11,447 nucleotides of DNA from Candidatus Aminicenantota bacterium (GTDB taxonomy: Bacteria; Acidobacteriota; Aminicenantia; Aminicenantales; Aminicenantaceae), in the NCBI GenBank assembly GCA_030620655.1, contig JAUXEH010000068.1, positions 1 through 11,447 of the forward strand, read 5' to 3'. The number at the start of each line of letters is the position of its first letter. The first letter of the stretch is position 1. This document shows, piece after piece, positions 1 through 6,976 of the stretch. A program made the translations under genes and the position numbers. A model generated the notes under the pieces. It did not search any database. It was not told the origin of the DNA and saw only the letters and a program-made list of their open reading frames with translations.

Positions 1-920
1 AACGGTCCGAAAAGAAACCCGGATATGAAACCGAAAAGGATGGCCAGCAGGGGAAGCAGGGTCAGGTTCTCGCGTGCTGAGACGGGAAAATCGGGGAAGA
101 TCCGGTGCAAGGCCTGATGGATGAGGAAAAAGACCAGGACCTGCTGGAGGGTGCCGGCCAGAATATTCTTCCAGATGTGGCGGTGCCGGTAGTGGCCGAC
201 CTCGTGTGCGATTATGGACTCGATCTCCCGCACATCCATGTTGGCCATGAGGTTATCGGCCAGCACGACTCGGCGTGTTTTGCCCAGACCGGCCAGGAAG
301 GCGTTCTCCTTTTTGGTCTGCCGGCTCATGTCTTCCTTGAAAAAGCCGCTGGCCTTGAGGCCGCCTCGCTCCAGGATCCTAGCCAGGGCCGCAGTCAACT
401 CTGCGTCCTCGATCGGCGTGTATGTGTTGAAGATGGGAAGGATCACGACCGGGAAAAGGGTCGCTAAGATGACGCTGACCAGCGTGAGGGCGGCGGCGGC
501 GATCAGCCACCAGTGATCTGGGAAGCTACCCATCACCCAGAGAAGCAGGCCGAGGACGAGGTAAAGGAAGGCCAGGCTGACGAGAAAGGATTTGCACCGC
601 TCCCAGAGCCAGGATCTCACGCTGTGGTTGGAGAACTTCCATTTATGCTCATGCAGGTAGCCGCTGTAGAAATCCAAGGGGAGCCCGAAGGCGGTGATGA
701 CGGCCAGGAACAGGGCGCCATAAGCTAGGAAAACCCACAGGAACGAACCCTCCGGAAACAGGGCAGAGGTCCAAGTGCTCAATCCCGATGCGTAAAAACC
801 GAGTAGAACGAGGAAAGAGAGCAGCATCCCGGCCAGGCCGAGGCGCCGCTTCTCTTTTTCATATTGCTGGGCGAGCTGCTGTTTCTCAGGGTCGAGAAGG
901 GGATGCAGTGTTTTTATCAT
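1..920 (-). CDS. M48-family membrane zinc metalloprotease (Ste24/CAAX protease-like), partial
   Basis: The gene starts at ATG 920-918 and is cut by the left window edge, leaving 306 codons of its N-terminal part. An AGGAG sequence lies 5 bases before the ATG. The protein starts MIKTLHPLLDPEKQQLAQQY and has about four hydrophobic membrane segments in its first 170 residues. A Ste24-like block PIFNTYTPIEDAEL follows, then the zinc motif HEVGH at residues 239-243 (bases 206-192) inside IIAHEVGHYRHRH, and further hydrophobic segments. Ste24-type peptidases are integral-membrane proteases that act near the membrane face; in eukaryotes they cut CAAX-prenylated proteins, while bacterial members probably act in membrane protein quality control. 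The third zinc ligand (a Glu in the family) should lie beyond the edge, so activity cannot be judged. The gene is divergent from the GGDEF gene. Family assignment is firm, substrate unknown. Confidence 0.9.
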   Translation of the reverse strand, partial: MIKTLHPLLDPEKQQLAQQYEKEKRRLGLAGMLLSFLVLLGFYASGLSTWTSALFPEGSFLWVFLAYGALFLAVITAFGLPLDFYSGYLHEHKWKFSNHSVRSWLWERCKSFLVSLAFLYLVLGLLLWVMGSFPDHWWLIAAAALTLVSVILATLFPVVILPIFNTYTPIEDAELTAALARILERGGLKASGFFKEDMSRQTKKENAFLAGLGKTRRVVLADNLMANMDVREIESIIAHEVGHYRHRHIWKNILAGTLQQVLVFFLIHQALHRIFPDFPVSARENLTLLPLLAILFGFISGFLFGP

Positions 921-951
921 GGTCTCCTATAAAAGACTAAGTACACTGTTT

Positions 952-980
952 CATAAATACTATTACATATAAATTGTCAA
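952..980 (-). promoter_or_regulatory. Candidate promoter of the M48 protease gene
   Basis: Read on the minus strand, a perfect -35 TTGACA (980-975) is followed after 17 bases by TTTATG (957-952), a poor -10 with 3 of 6 matches. The surroundings are AT-rich and the ATG is about 30 bases further on. The -35 and spacing are good, the -10 is weak. Confidence 0.4.
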
Positions 981-1078
981 AATAATAAGTTGCCGAAATT
1001 ACGAACTTGAGCATTAAGGCTCAGCCCATGCGCATGTCAAACACAAATTGAGGTTTTTTTTGAAAGGGAACATATCGG

Positions 1079-1107
1079 TTGACCTAGCGTATTCCGGTGC
1101 ATATTAT
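1079..1107 (+). promoter_or_regulatory. Candidate sigma70-type promoter of the GGDEF gene
   Basis: TTGACC (1079-1084) and TATTAT (1102-1107) each match the consensus hexamers at 5 of 6 positions and are separated by exactly 17 bases. Transcription would start near 1114, about 36 bases before the ATG at 1150. This makes the upstream in-frame TTG at 1048 unlikely as the start codon. Confidence 0.6.
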
Positions 1108-1149
1108 AAAAGAGGAACTGAATTCTATATCTGGGGGAAAAACACAGAA

Positions 1150-2526
1150 ATGGCATACATCCGGTACTTTGACAGCGCGATCAACAAGACCCGGAAAAAA
1201 TTCCTGAAACTCACGATCACCAAAAAGATGCTGCTGGGATTCCTGCCCCTGTTTATCCTGACAGTCCTGATGGCCGCTTATGCCCTGACCAGCCTGGCAC
1301 GGCTGAACAGCATCAACAGCAGCATCGTCGATGAGGATATCCCGCTCATGCTGGCTGCGGATACCATGATCGACAGGCTTTACGACCAGGAAATCCATGG
1401 GAACCACTATGTCATCATTGCAAAGAGTGCCCAAAATCTGGAAATGTTTCGCAGTGCAGGAAGGGAGTTCAAAAACCAGGTGGTGATTATATACGGCCTT
1501 CCTGGAAGAGATGCCCAACGCGTCGATCGTCTCTACACCCTCCATAATGAGTATGAAGAAATTTTCAGGGAGTGGTTTAAATCCGTGGATGAGCCTGGAT
1601 CCGGTTCCGGCGACTATGAGGCTCGCATCGGAGAAAAACAGACTGAATTGAGGGACCTTATCGAGGAGCTCTCAGGTGCGGCATCTGCCGGTCTCAGAGA
1701 CAAAACGATAGCAGCCTCGCTCATCGGATCCAACTCTTCGAAAATATTCGCCGTGTTCTGCATCATCAGTCTGTTGATCGGTTTTACCGCGGCCTATGCG
1801 ATCACTAGAAACATTTCCGGTACGATCATCCAGTTGAAGAATGCCACACAAGAGATTTCCAGGGGTAAATTCGACTACACGCCCGAGATCCACAACCAGG
1901 ACGAACTAGGGGAACTGGCGTTCGCGTTTTCGGAGATGGCCAAACGTTTGAAACGATTGGAGGAGATGTATCTCGACACCAGCCCCCTGACTCACCTGCC
2001 CGGGGGCATCGCGATCGAGAATGTGTTGAAAAAAAGGATCGAATCGGGCCAATTATTCGCGTTCTGCCTGATAGACCTGGACAACTTCAAGGCCTACAAC
2101 GACCACTACGGGTATGCCAGGGGGAATCAGGTACTTAAAAACACGGCCCAGATCATCGAAAAAGCAGTCAAGAAGTACGGCACGGAGGAGGCATTCATTG
2201 GCCACATCGGCGGGGACGATTTTGTGGTCATCTCTTCTATCGACCGGTATGCGGTGATCTGCAAAAACATAGTCGATGAATTCGACCAGAATGTCGACAG
2301 TCTCTATGATGCCAAGGACCTGCGTCTGGGGCACATTATCCGGAAGTCCCGCACCGGAGAAGAGAATAAATTCCCTCTCATGACCATATCCATCGGGGTG
2401 GTCACCAATAAGCGGAGGAAGTTTAGGCACTTCGTCCAGGTGGGGGAAATCGCGGCCGAGGTCAAGAACTACGCCAAGTCCAAGCCCGGCAGCTTGTATT
2501 ATGTCGACCGCCGGAAAGGCGACTGA
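1150..2526 (+). CDS. Membrane-anchored HAMP-GGDEF protein (putative diguanylate cyclase, GGDDF variant)
   Basis: From ATG 1150 the product is 458 residues. The frame stays open back to a TTG at 1048, but a good promoter lies between the two, so I prefer 1150; a GGGGG tract 12 bases upstream is a weak ribosome site. Layout: basic N-terminus, TM1 about 27-49, an extracytoplasmic helical region about 50-197 resembling a four-helix-bundle sensor, TM2 about 199-219, HAMP about 218-270, and a GGDEF domain about 275-458. The domain opens with SPLTHLPGG where common family members have DxLTGLPNR, continues FCLIDLDNFKAYNDHYG, and has the signature GGDDF at 354-358. Active GGDEF domains make cyclic di-GMP from two GTP. 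Position four is Asp instead of Glu, as in a recurring subgroup with an LPG motif. No RxxD inhibitory site precedes the signature. The role is signalling; cyclase activity is likely but not certain. Confidence 0.88.
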   Translation: MAYIRYFDSAINKTRKKFLKLTITKKMLLGFLPLFILTVLMAAYALTSLARLNSINSSIVDEDIPLMLAADTMIDRLYDQEIHGNHYVIIAKSAQNLEMFRSAGREFKNQVVIIYGLPGRDAQRVDRLYTLHNEYEEIFREWFKSVDEPGSGSGDYEARIGEKQTELRDLIEELSGAASAGLRDKTIAASLIGSNSSKIFAVFCIISLLIGFTAAYAITRNISGTIIQLKNATQEISRGKFDYTPEIHNQDELGELAFAFSEMAKRLKRLEEMYLDTSPLTHLPGGIAIENVLKKRIESGQLFAFCLIDLDNFKAYNDHYGYARGNQVLKNTAQIIEKAVKKYGTEEAFIGHIGGDDFVVISSIDRYAVICKNIVDEFDQNVDSLYDAKDLRLGHIIRKSRTGEENKFPLMTISIGVVTNKRRKFRHFVQVGEIAAEVKNYAKSKPGSLYYVDRRKGD

Positions 2527-2556
2527 TTCATCTCAAGGCTCACACCGGGAAACACA

Positions 2557-2585
2557 TTGGCCTTGCCCGTGTTTTGTGTTAATAT
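2557..2585 (+). promoter_or_regulatory. Candidate promoter of the lipoprotein-kinase-regulator cluster
   Basis: TTGGCC (2557-2562) and TAATAT (2580-2585) each match the sigma70 hexamers at 4 of 6 positions with a 17-base spacer. They lie in the 80-base gap after the GGDEF stop, and a start near 2592 would leave a leader of about 15 bases before ATG 2607. It suggests the signalling genes form a transcription unit separate from the GGDEF gene. Confidence 0.42.
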
Positions 2586-2606
2586 TGACCTGAACAAAGC
2601 ATAGAA

Positions 2607-3203
2607 ATGAAGCCCAAGGTTCTCACGCAGGTCACAGCCGTCCTCTTCTTATGTGCCGGATTTATACACTTCGGGGCCTGCGCCGTTTATGAAGAGCCCG
2701 AGATGACGCCTCCCGTCTTTCGCCAGGACCTGTCGCTGCTTGCACCGGAGGAATTCCCCGGGAAGATCACGGAGCTCGAAGACATCGCCGAGAATCACGA
2801 AAACCCGAGCGTGCGCGTCCAGGCGTACTATTATGCCGCCCTGGCGTGCTTGCATTACAACAATCCCGCCCCGGATTACGCGCAGGCTCTAAGGAACCTG
2901 GATGCATATATGGCGATCGACACGGAGCATCCCAGAGAAAAGGGTGAGATCGCGATCTGGCAGTTCGTACTCTCTCAAATGGTCACGACCCTTCAGGACT
3001 ACGAAAAACTACAAAAGAGTTATGCGGAACTGCGACAGCAGTATCGAAACACAGAAAAAAACAGGGAATTTCTCGGCCAGCAGATAGAAGACCTGGCCAA
3101 AACCATAGATAGACAGAAAAAAGAGATAGCGGGCCTGGAAGACAAAATCAAGAAACTGGATGCGCTCCACGCCGAGATCGAGAAAAAAAAGAGAAAGAAG
3201 TAG
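2607..3203 (+). CDS. Putative lipoprotein with helical repeat and C-terminal coiled coil (QseG-like layout)
   Basis: A 198-residue protein with a short basic start and hydrophobic core (about 5-22), ending in FGAC with Cys25. This is an imperfect lipobox, because Phe takes the usual Leu place. Residues about 50-110 (PSVRVQAYYYAALACLHYNN, then DYAQALRNLDAYMAID) look like a tetratricopeptide-type helical repeat. Residues about 125-198 are a charged coiled coil ending in a run of lysines. The layout of lipoprotein, helical repeat and coiled coil recalls QseG-type lipoproteins encoded beside two-component systems and thought to work with the sensor kinase at the envelope. The kinase gene starts 19 bases downstream, which supports co-expression. 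Similarity to QseG is judged from layout only. If lipidated it would sit in the inner or outer membrane facing the periplasm. No strong ribosome site is visible. Confidence 0.72.
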   Translation: MKPKVLTQVTAVLFLCAGFIHFGACAVYEEPEMTPPVFRQDLSLLAPEEFPGKITELEDIAENHENPSVRVQAYYYAALACLHYNNPAPDYAQALRNLDAYMAIDTEHPREKGEIAIWQFVLSQMVTTLQDYEKLQKSYAELRQQYRNTEKNREFLGQQIEDLAKTIDRQKKEIAGLEDKIKKLDALHAEIEKKKRKK

Positions 3204-3210
3204 CTTACCC

Positions 3211-3225
3211 GAGGTGTTTCCCATG
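3211..3225 (+). promoter_or_regulatory. Ribosome binding site that sets the kinase start
   Basis: GAGGTG at 3211-3216 lies 6 bases before ATG 3223. The longest open frame begins at ATG 3160 inside the lipoprotein gene, with no ribosome site and an uncharacteristic basic leader, so 3223 is the better start. Confidence 0.75.
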
Positions 3226-5838
3226 TCCAATAATCCGGGTGCCGAAAACTCAGAGCTGCAGCAAAGTCTCAGGGGACTGAAGCCGGGGGACCATCTCTGC
3301 TGCATCTACGAGACCGAAGAAGAACACCGGTCGGTAATCACAGCCTATATCATGCAGGGATTGGAGCAGGGAGAAAAAGTCCTATACATCGTTGATGAGC
3401 GCACCTCAGAAGCCATCCTCGGCTATCTACAGGAAGAGGGATTGGACGTCGAAACCTACCTGAAAAAGGGGCAGCTTTCGATAGTCTCTTCCGATGAGTC
3501 CTACATAAAAGAGGGAAAAACCTTTGACCCGGACAGCATGATCTCACTGCTCAGGGAGGAGAGCGACCGTGCTCTAGCTGAAGGCTACACTGCCCTGCGG
3601 GTGACCGGGGAGATGACATGGGCGCTCAAGGGATCACCCGGTTGCGAACGGCTGATCGAATACGAGGCTAAACTCAACGCATTCTTCAGCGAGAATAAAT
3701 GCCTGGCCGTATGTCAGTATGACAGGCACAGATTCGAGTCCGGCCTGCTTTTGGACGTCCTCAAGACACATCCAAAAGTCGTCATCGGCACCAAGCCTTA
3801 CAACAACTGCTATTACATCGATCCAGATGAGCTGTTGGGCCCTGATTCTGAGACGGCGCAGCTGAACAACAGGATTCGAAACCTTGAGCGGCAGAGCCGG
3901 GAAGAGGAGTCTCTCAAAGAAAGCGAGGAGAAATACCGAACACTCATCGATAACGCCAACATGGGCATAGTGGTGCTTCAGGATGGAAAGAAGGTCTATG
4001 CAAATTCACGATTGGCCGAGATGGTCGGGTATACGGATGAGGAGCTCTCCAATATTGATTTGGTATCTGCGATCCAACCTGAGGACATGGGATTCGTACA
4101 GGACCGGATCAGACAGCGGCTCGAGCAGAGAATAATGGAGCCGGAACTGGCGGAGATCAGGGTGATGACAAAGTCCGGAGATCCAATCTGGATCGAGACG
4201 AGCTCGGCCATCATACAATGGCGGGGCCGGCCTGCCCTCCAGGCTTTTGTTATCGACATCACCGAACGAAAACGGTTTGAAGCGTCGCTCCGTAAAAGCG
4301 AGGCGACCACCCGGTCCCTGTTAAATATTCCCACCGACTTAGCGGTTTTGATTGATACCGGAGGGAAGATCCTGGATCTCAATGATACAGTCTCGACAGT
4401 GCTGGCGGTTCCTCGAGATGAAGCCATCGGGACATCTCTTTGGGAGGTCTTCCCACCGCATGTCAGGAAACACCGGAAATCCATCCTCAAAAAAGTCATC
4501 AAGACCAAGGTGCCGATCCGTCATGAGGACCGGATGGGAAACACGTGGTACGACACCGTCTTGTGTCCGATCCTGAATGATCAGGGGGATGTGGAGAGGA
4601 TAGCCATATTGTCCCGGGAGATCACAGAGCGAAAACAGATGGAGATCGAGCTGCAGGAGGCGAAAGAGGAGATGGAATCCCGGGTGGCGGAACGGACCTC
4701 CGAATTGGCCCGCCTGCTGGCCGAGCTCAGAGAGAGCGAAAACCGCCTGGCTGAGGCACAGCACATCGCACGCCTGGGGAGCTGGCAATGGGACATTGCC
4801 ACGGGCGAGACAACCTGGTCGGATGAGGTCTTCCGTATTTTCGGGATGAAGCCCCGAAAAGGATCTGTCTCAACGGAGGAATTCATCCGGAGGGTCCACC
4901 CTGACGACCGCAGGGCGGTCGAGGAGGCCACGAAACAGGCCCTGGAAGAGCCTTCCAAGGGATTCGATCATCAGTACCGGATCGTTCGGTCCGACGGCTC
5001 CGTCCTTTATGTCCATGAGTATGGCCATATGAGCGTCGACAGCGCAGGAAAACCACATCATATGCTCGGTACGACCCAGGACATCACGGAGATGAAGGCA
5101 CTGGAGGCAGAAACCCAGAAACTGCGGGCGGACTTGGCTCACCTGGACAGGGTGGTCACCCTGAGTGCACTGACAGGAGCGATAGCCCACGAAGTCAACC
5201 AGCCGCTGACAGCGATTCTGAACAATGCGCAGGCGGCTCTGCGGTATCTCGATCCCGAACAGATCGATCTGGATGAGGTGCGGGAAGCCTTGAAGGACAT
5301 CATATCCGATGATAAGAGGGCCAGGGATGTGGTGATACGGCTCCGTACGCTGGTTAAGAAAAGAGAGAACCTGCGGGAGCCGTTCGATCTGAACATGACC
5401 ATTTTGGATACGGTCCGGATACTCCACAGCGAGACTCTGATCCGCAATGCCAGCGTCACCACAGAGCTCGATCCCCGGCTGCCGGTCGTATTGGGAGATC
5501 GCGTCCAGATGCAGCAGGTGATCCTCAACTTGATCATGAATGCCCTGGAGGCGGCCAAAGAATCTCCCAGGGAGGCCCGGAAGATCGAGGTTTCATCCCG
5601 TTCGTTGGATGGCACAGAAATACTGCTCACCGTCAGCGACTCCGGCCCCGGTATCGCGGAAGACAAGCTGGAGGCCATATTCGAGCCGTTCTACACCACC
5701 AAGGCGCAGGGTACGGGCCTGGGGCTCACAGTATGCCGTTCCATCGCTGAGTCCTACGGAGGCCGTATGCAAGCCGAGAACCGCGCCGGCGGGGGAGCCT
5801 CGATCTCACTCCGGCTTCCGATCGGCGAGGGCGGATAG
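3223..5838 (+). CDS. MEDS-PAS-PAS-PAS hybrid-sensor histidine kinase (FixL-like core)
   Basis: An 871-residue kinase without an evident membrane segment, so probably cytoplasmic. Residues about 15-205 form a MEDS domain (GDHLCCIY near 22-29; KPYNNCYYIDPDELL at its end), the sensory domain known from DcmR, related to a RecA fold without its own nucleotide loop. Three PAS domains follow: about 237-345 (ending DITERK), 359-470 (ending REITERK) and 517-627 (opening RLGSWQWD, ending TQDITE). A coiled coil about 470-510 precedes the third. The kinase core has the H-box AIAHEVNQPLTAI with His656, N-box NLIMNALEA (Asn773), G1 DSGPGI from 806, F-box EPFYTTK from 821 and G2 GTGLGL from 830, so all catalytic boxes are intact. 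The AHExNQPL form matches the FixL/TodS class, and a FixJ-like regulator follows after 5 bases. The input is unknown; no heme-binding signature was identified. Confidence 0.93.
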   Translation: MSNNPGAENSELQQSLRGLKPGDHLCCIYETEEEHRSVITAYIMQGLEQGEKVLYIVDERTSEAILGYLQEEGLDVETYLKKGQLSIVSSDESYIKEGKTFDPDSMISLLREESDRALAEGYTALRVTGEMTWALKGSPGCERLIEYEAKLNAFFSENKCLAVCQYDRHRFESGLLLDVLKTHPKVVIGTKPYNNCYYIDPDELLGPDSETAQLNNRIRNLERQSREEESLKESEEKYRTLIDNANMGIVVLQDGKKVYANSRLAEMVGYTDEELSNIDLVSAIQPEDMGFVQDRIRQRLEQRIMEPELAEIRVMTKSGDPIWIETSSAIIQWRGRPALQAFVIDITERKRFEASLRKSEATTRSLLNIPTDLAVLIDTGGKILDLNDTVSTVLAVPRDEAIGTSLWEVFPPHVRKHRKSILKKVIKTKVPIRHEDRMGNTWYDTVLCPILNDQGDVERIAILSREITERKQMEIELQEAKEEMESRVAERTSELARLLAELRESENRLAEAQHIARLGSWQWDIATGETTWSDEVFRIFGMKPRKGSVSTEEFIRRVHPDDRRAVEEATKQALEEPSKGFDHQYRIVRSDGSVLYVHEYGHMSVDSAGKPHHMLGTTQDITEMKALEAETQKLRADLAHLDRVVTLSALTGAIAHEVNQPLTAILNNAQAALRYLDPEQIDLDEVREALKDIISDDKRARDVVIRLRTLVKKRENLREPFDLNMTILDTVRILHSETLIRNASVTTELDPRLPVVLGDRVQMQQVILNLIMNALEAAKESPREARKIEVSSRSLDGTEILLTVSDSGPGIAEDKLEAIFEPFYTTKAQGTGLGLTVCRSIAESYGGRMQAENRAGGGASISLRLPIGEGG

Positions 5839-5843
5839 CACTG

Positions 5844-6482
5844 ATGGACGCGCGACGACCCACGATCTTCATCGTAGATGACGACTCCTCGGTCCTGACA
5901 TCGCTCAAGAGGCTCTTGAAGTCATCGGGATACGACGTCGCAGCCTTTGAATCCGCCCGGGAGTTCCTGGATTCCGATCTTAACGTCGAGGCACCGTGCT
6001 GTCTGGTCCTCGATGTCATGATGCCGGAGATGAGCGGACTCGACCTGCAGGAAGAGATCGCATCCCGGGACCTCCCCATGCCGATCATCTTCGTCACGGC
6101 ACTCTATCACATCCCCTCGAGTGTAAGCGCAATGAAAAAGGGGGCGATCGATTTCCTGACCAAGCCGTTCGAGGAAAAGGATCTCCTAGAGGCGATCCAA
6201 ACGGCACTTCAAAAGGACAGGAAGAGGCGCAGTGACTCAGAAGAGATCGACAAGGCCAAGCGGCGGGTGGCCCTGCTGACGCCTCGAGAACAGGAGATCC
6301 TCTCCCATGTGATCAGCGGTAAGCTCAACAAACAGATCGCCTTCGATCTGGACATCTCCGAGAGGACAGTCAAGGCCCACCGCAGCCAGATCAAGCACAA
6401 GCTGGCGGCCGATTCCGTGGCCGAGCTCGTCAGGCTTTCGGAGAAGGCGGGGATCCAGCCCTCAACCTCTAGAGGCGATTGA
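5844..6482 (+). CDS. FixJ/NarL-type response regulator (REC-LuxR HTH)
   Basis: A 212-residue DNA-binding regulator whose ATG lies 5 bases after the kinase stop, so translation is probably coupled and the two form a cognate pair. The receiver domain (about 8-122) has the acidic pocket IVDDDSS, phosphoacceptor Asp57 in LVLDVMMPEMSG, the conserved Thr85 in FVTA and Lys107 in LTKPF. A linker leads to a LuxR-type helix-turn-helix (about 145-205: LTPREQEILSHVISGKLNKQ, then IAFDLDISERTVKAHRSQIK). All receiver switch residues are present, so phosphorylation by the upstream kinase followed by dimerisation and DNA binding is the expected mechanism. Target genes are unknown; the dyad just downstream of its stop codon is a candidate site. 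Confidence 0.95.
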   Translation: MDARRPTIFIVDDDSSVLTSLKRLLKSSGYDVAAFESAREFLDSDLNVEAPCCLVLDVMMPEMSGLDLQEEIASRDLPMPIIFVTALYHIPSSVSAMKKGAIDFLTKPFEEKDLLEAIQTALQKDRKRRSDSEEIDKAKRRVALLTPREQEILSHVISGKLNKQIAFDLDISERTVKAHRSQIKHKLAADSVAELVRLSEKAGIQPSTSRGD

Positions 6483-6496
6483 CGGTCAGTCCGCCT

Positions 6497-6516
6497 TATT
6501 GTACCAAGGTACAATA
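6497..6516 (+). promoter_or_regulatory. Operator-like dyad between the two regulator genes
   Basis: TATTGTACC (6497-6505) and GGTACAATA (6508-6516) are perfect 9-base inverted arms around a central AA. The two-base centre is too small for a good RNA hairpin loop and no T tract follows, so a protein-binding site is more likely than a terminator. The right arm contains TACAAT (6510-6515), a 5 of 6 match to a -10 hexamer, so a bound protein could control transcription of the receiver gene. No -35 lies at normal distance. Confidence 0.5.
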
Positions 6517-6565
6517 GACAAACGTGCACCAAGTCTTTAAATTAACCCCATATCCGAGTCCCCAG

Positions 6566-6955
6566 ATGCAGGAACGACCCATCATCTACATCGTAGACAG
6601 CGACAGTTCTGTGCGCAGGGCCATGAAGCGGCTCCTGCAGGCTTCCCATATGCAGGCCAGGACGTTTGCCACACCCAATGAGTTCCTGGAAAGCACGTTC
6701 CAGGATCAGAATGCCTGTCTGATCGTCGATGTGAACGGTCTGGGCGACAGCGGCCTCGAGCTCCAGAAGACCCTGGCGGCCAGGGGGGCAGAGCTCCCGA
6801 TCATCTTCATGACCACCTTAGAGATCGGCGAGGTGCGTGACCGGCTGAAGGAAGCGGGAGCCGTAGGCTATTTCAGGAAACCGGTCGATGATCAGGCCCT
6901 GCTGGACATCATCCGGTGGGCCTTGAGCAATCAGCGCGCCACGCCTCCCCAGTGA
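6566..6955 (+). CDS. Stand-alone receiver (REC-only) response regulator
   Basis: From ATG 6566 the product is 129 residues, one receiver domain with no output domain. The frame is open back to GTG 6524, but the extra 14 residues are not receiver-like, and a GAG stands 8 bases before ATG 6566; 6524 remains possible. Acidic pocket YIVDSDSS (Asp11, Asp13), phosphoacceptor Asp55 in LIVDV, Thr in FMTT and Lys in YFRKPVDD are all present. The loop after Asp55 reads NGLGDSG, lacking the proline found in the neighbour's MMPEMSG. It is clearly similar to the receiver of the upstream regulator along its length (RLLQAS/RLLKSS, PIIFMTT/PIIFVTA), which suggests duplication. Likely roles are a phosphate sink, a relay carrier or a partner-binding switch for the upstream kinase. 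Its gene converges on the permease gene, with 16 bases between stops. Confidence 0.85.
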   Translation: MQERPIIYIVDSDSSVRRAMKRLLQASHMQARTFATPNEFLESTFQDQNACLIVDVNGLGDSGLELQKTLAARGAELPIIFMTTLEIGEVRDRLKEAGAVGYFRKPVDDQALLDIIRWALSNQRATPPQ

Positions 6956-6976
6956 TCGACTACTTGGCCTATCACT
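6951..6976. repeat. Inverted repeat spanning the convergent stop codons
   Basis: AGTGAT (6951-6956) and ATCACT (6971-6976) are perfect 6-base arms with a 14-base loop. The stop codon of the receiver gene lies in the left arm and that of the permease gene in the right arm. It could weakly act as a two-way terminator, but no T tract follows on either strand. Confidence 0.3.

Noticed and set aside
2534..2565. CAAGGC/GCCTTG inverted repeat after the GGDEF stop as a terminator
   Set aside because: A 6-base stem with a 20-base loop and no proper T run is too weak, and it overlaps the candidate promoter.
3996..5678. Several long minus-strand frames opposite the kinase gene
   Set aside because: They overlap an intact kinase with all catalytic boxes and show no family motif.
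3223..5838. Heme-based oxygen sensing as in FixL
   Set aside because: The kinase core is FixL-like, but none of the three PAS domains shows the FixL heme-ligand context that I could recognise.
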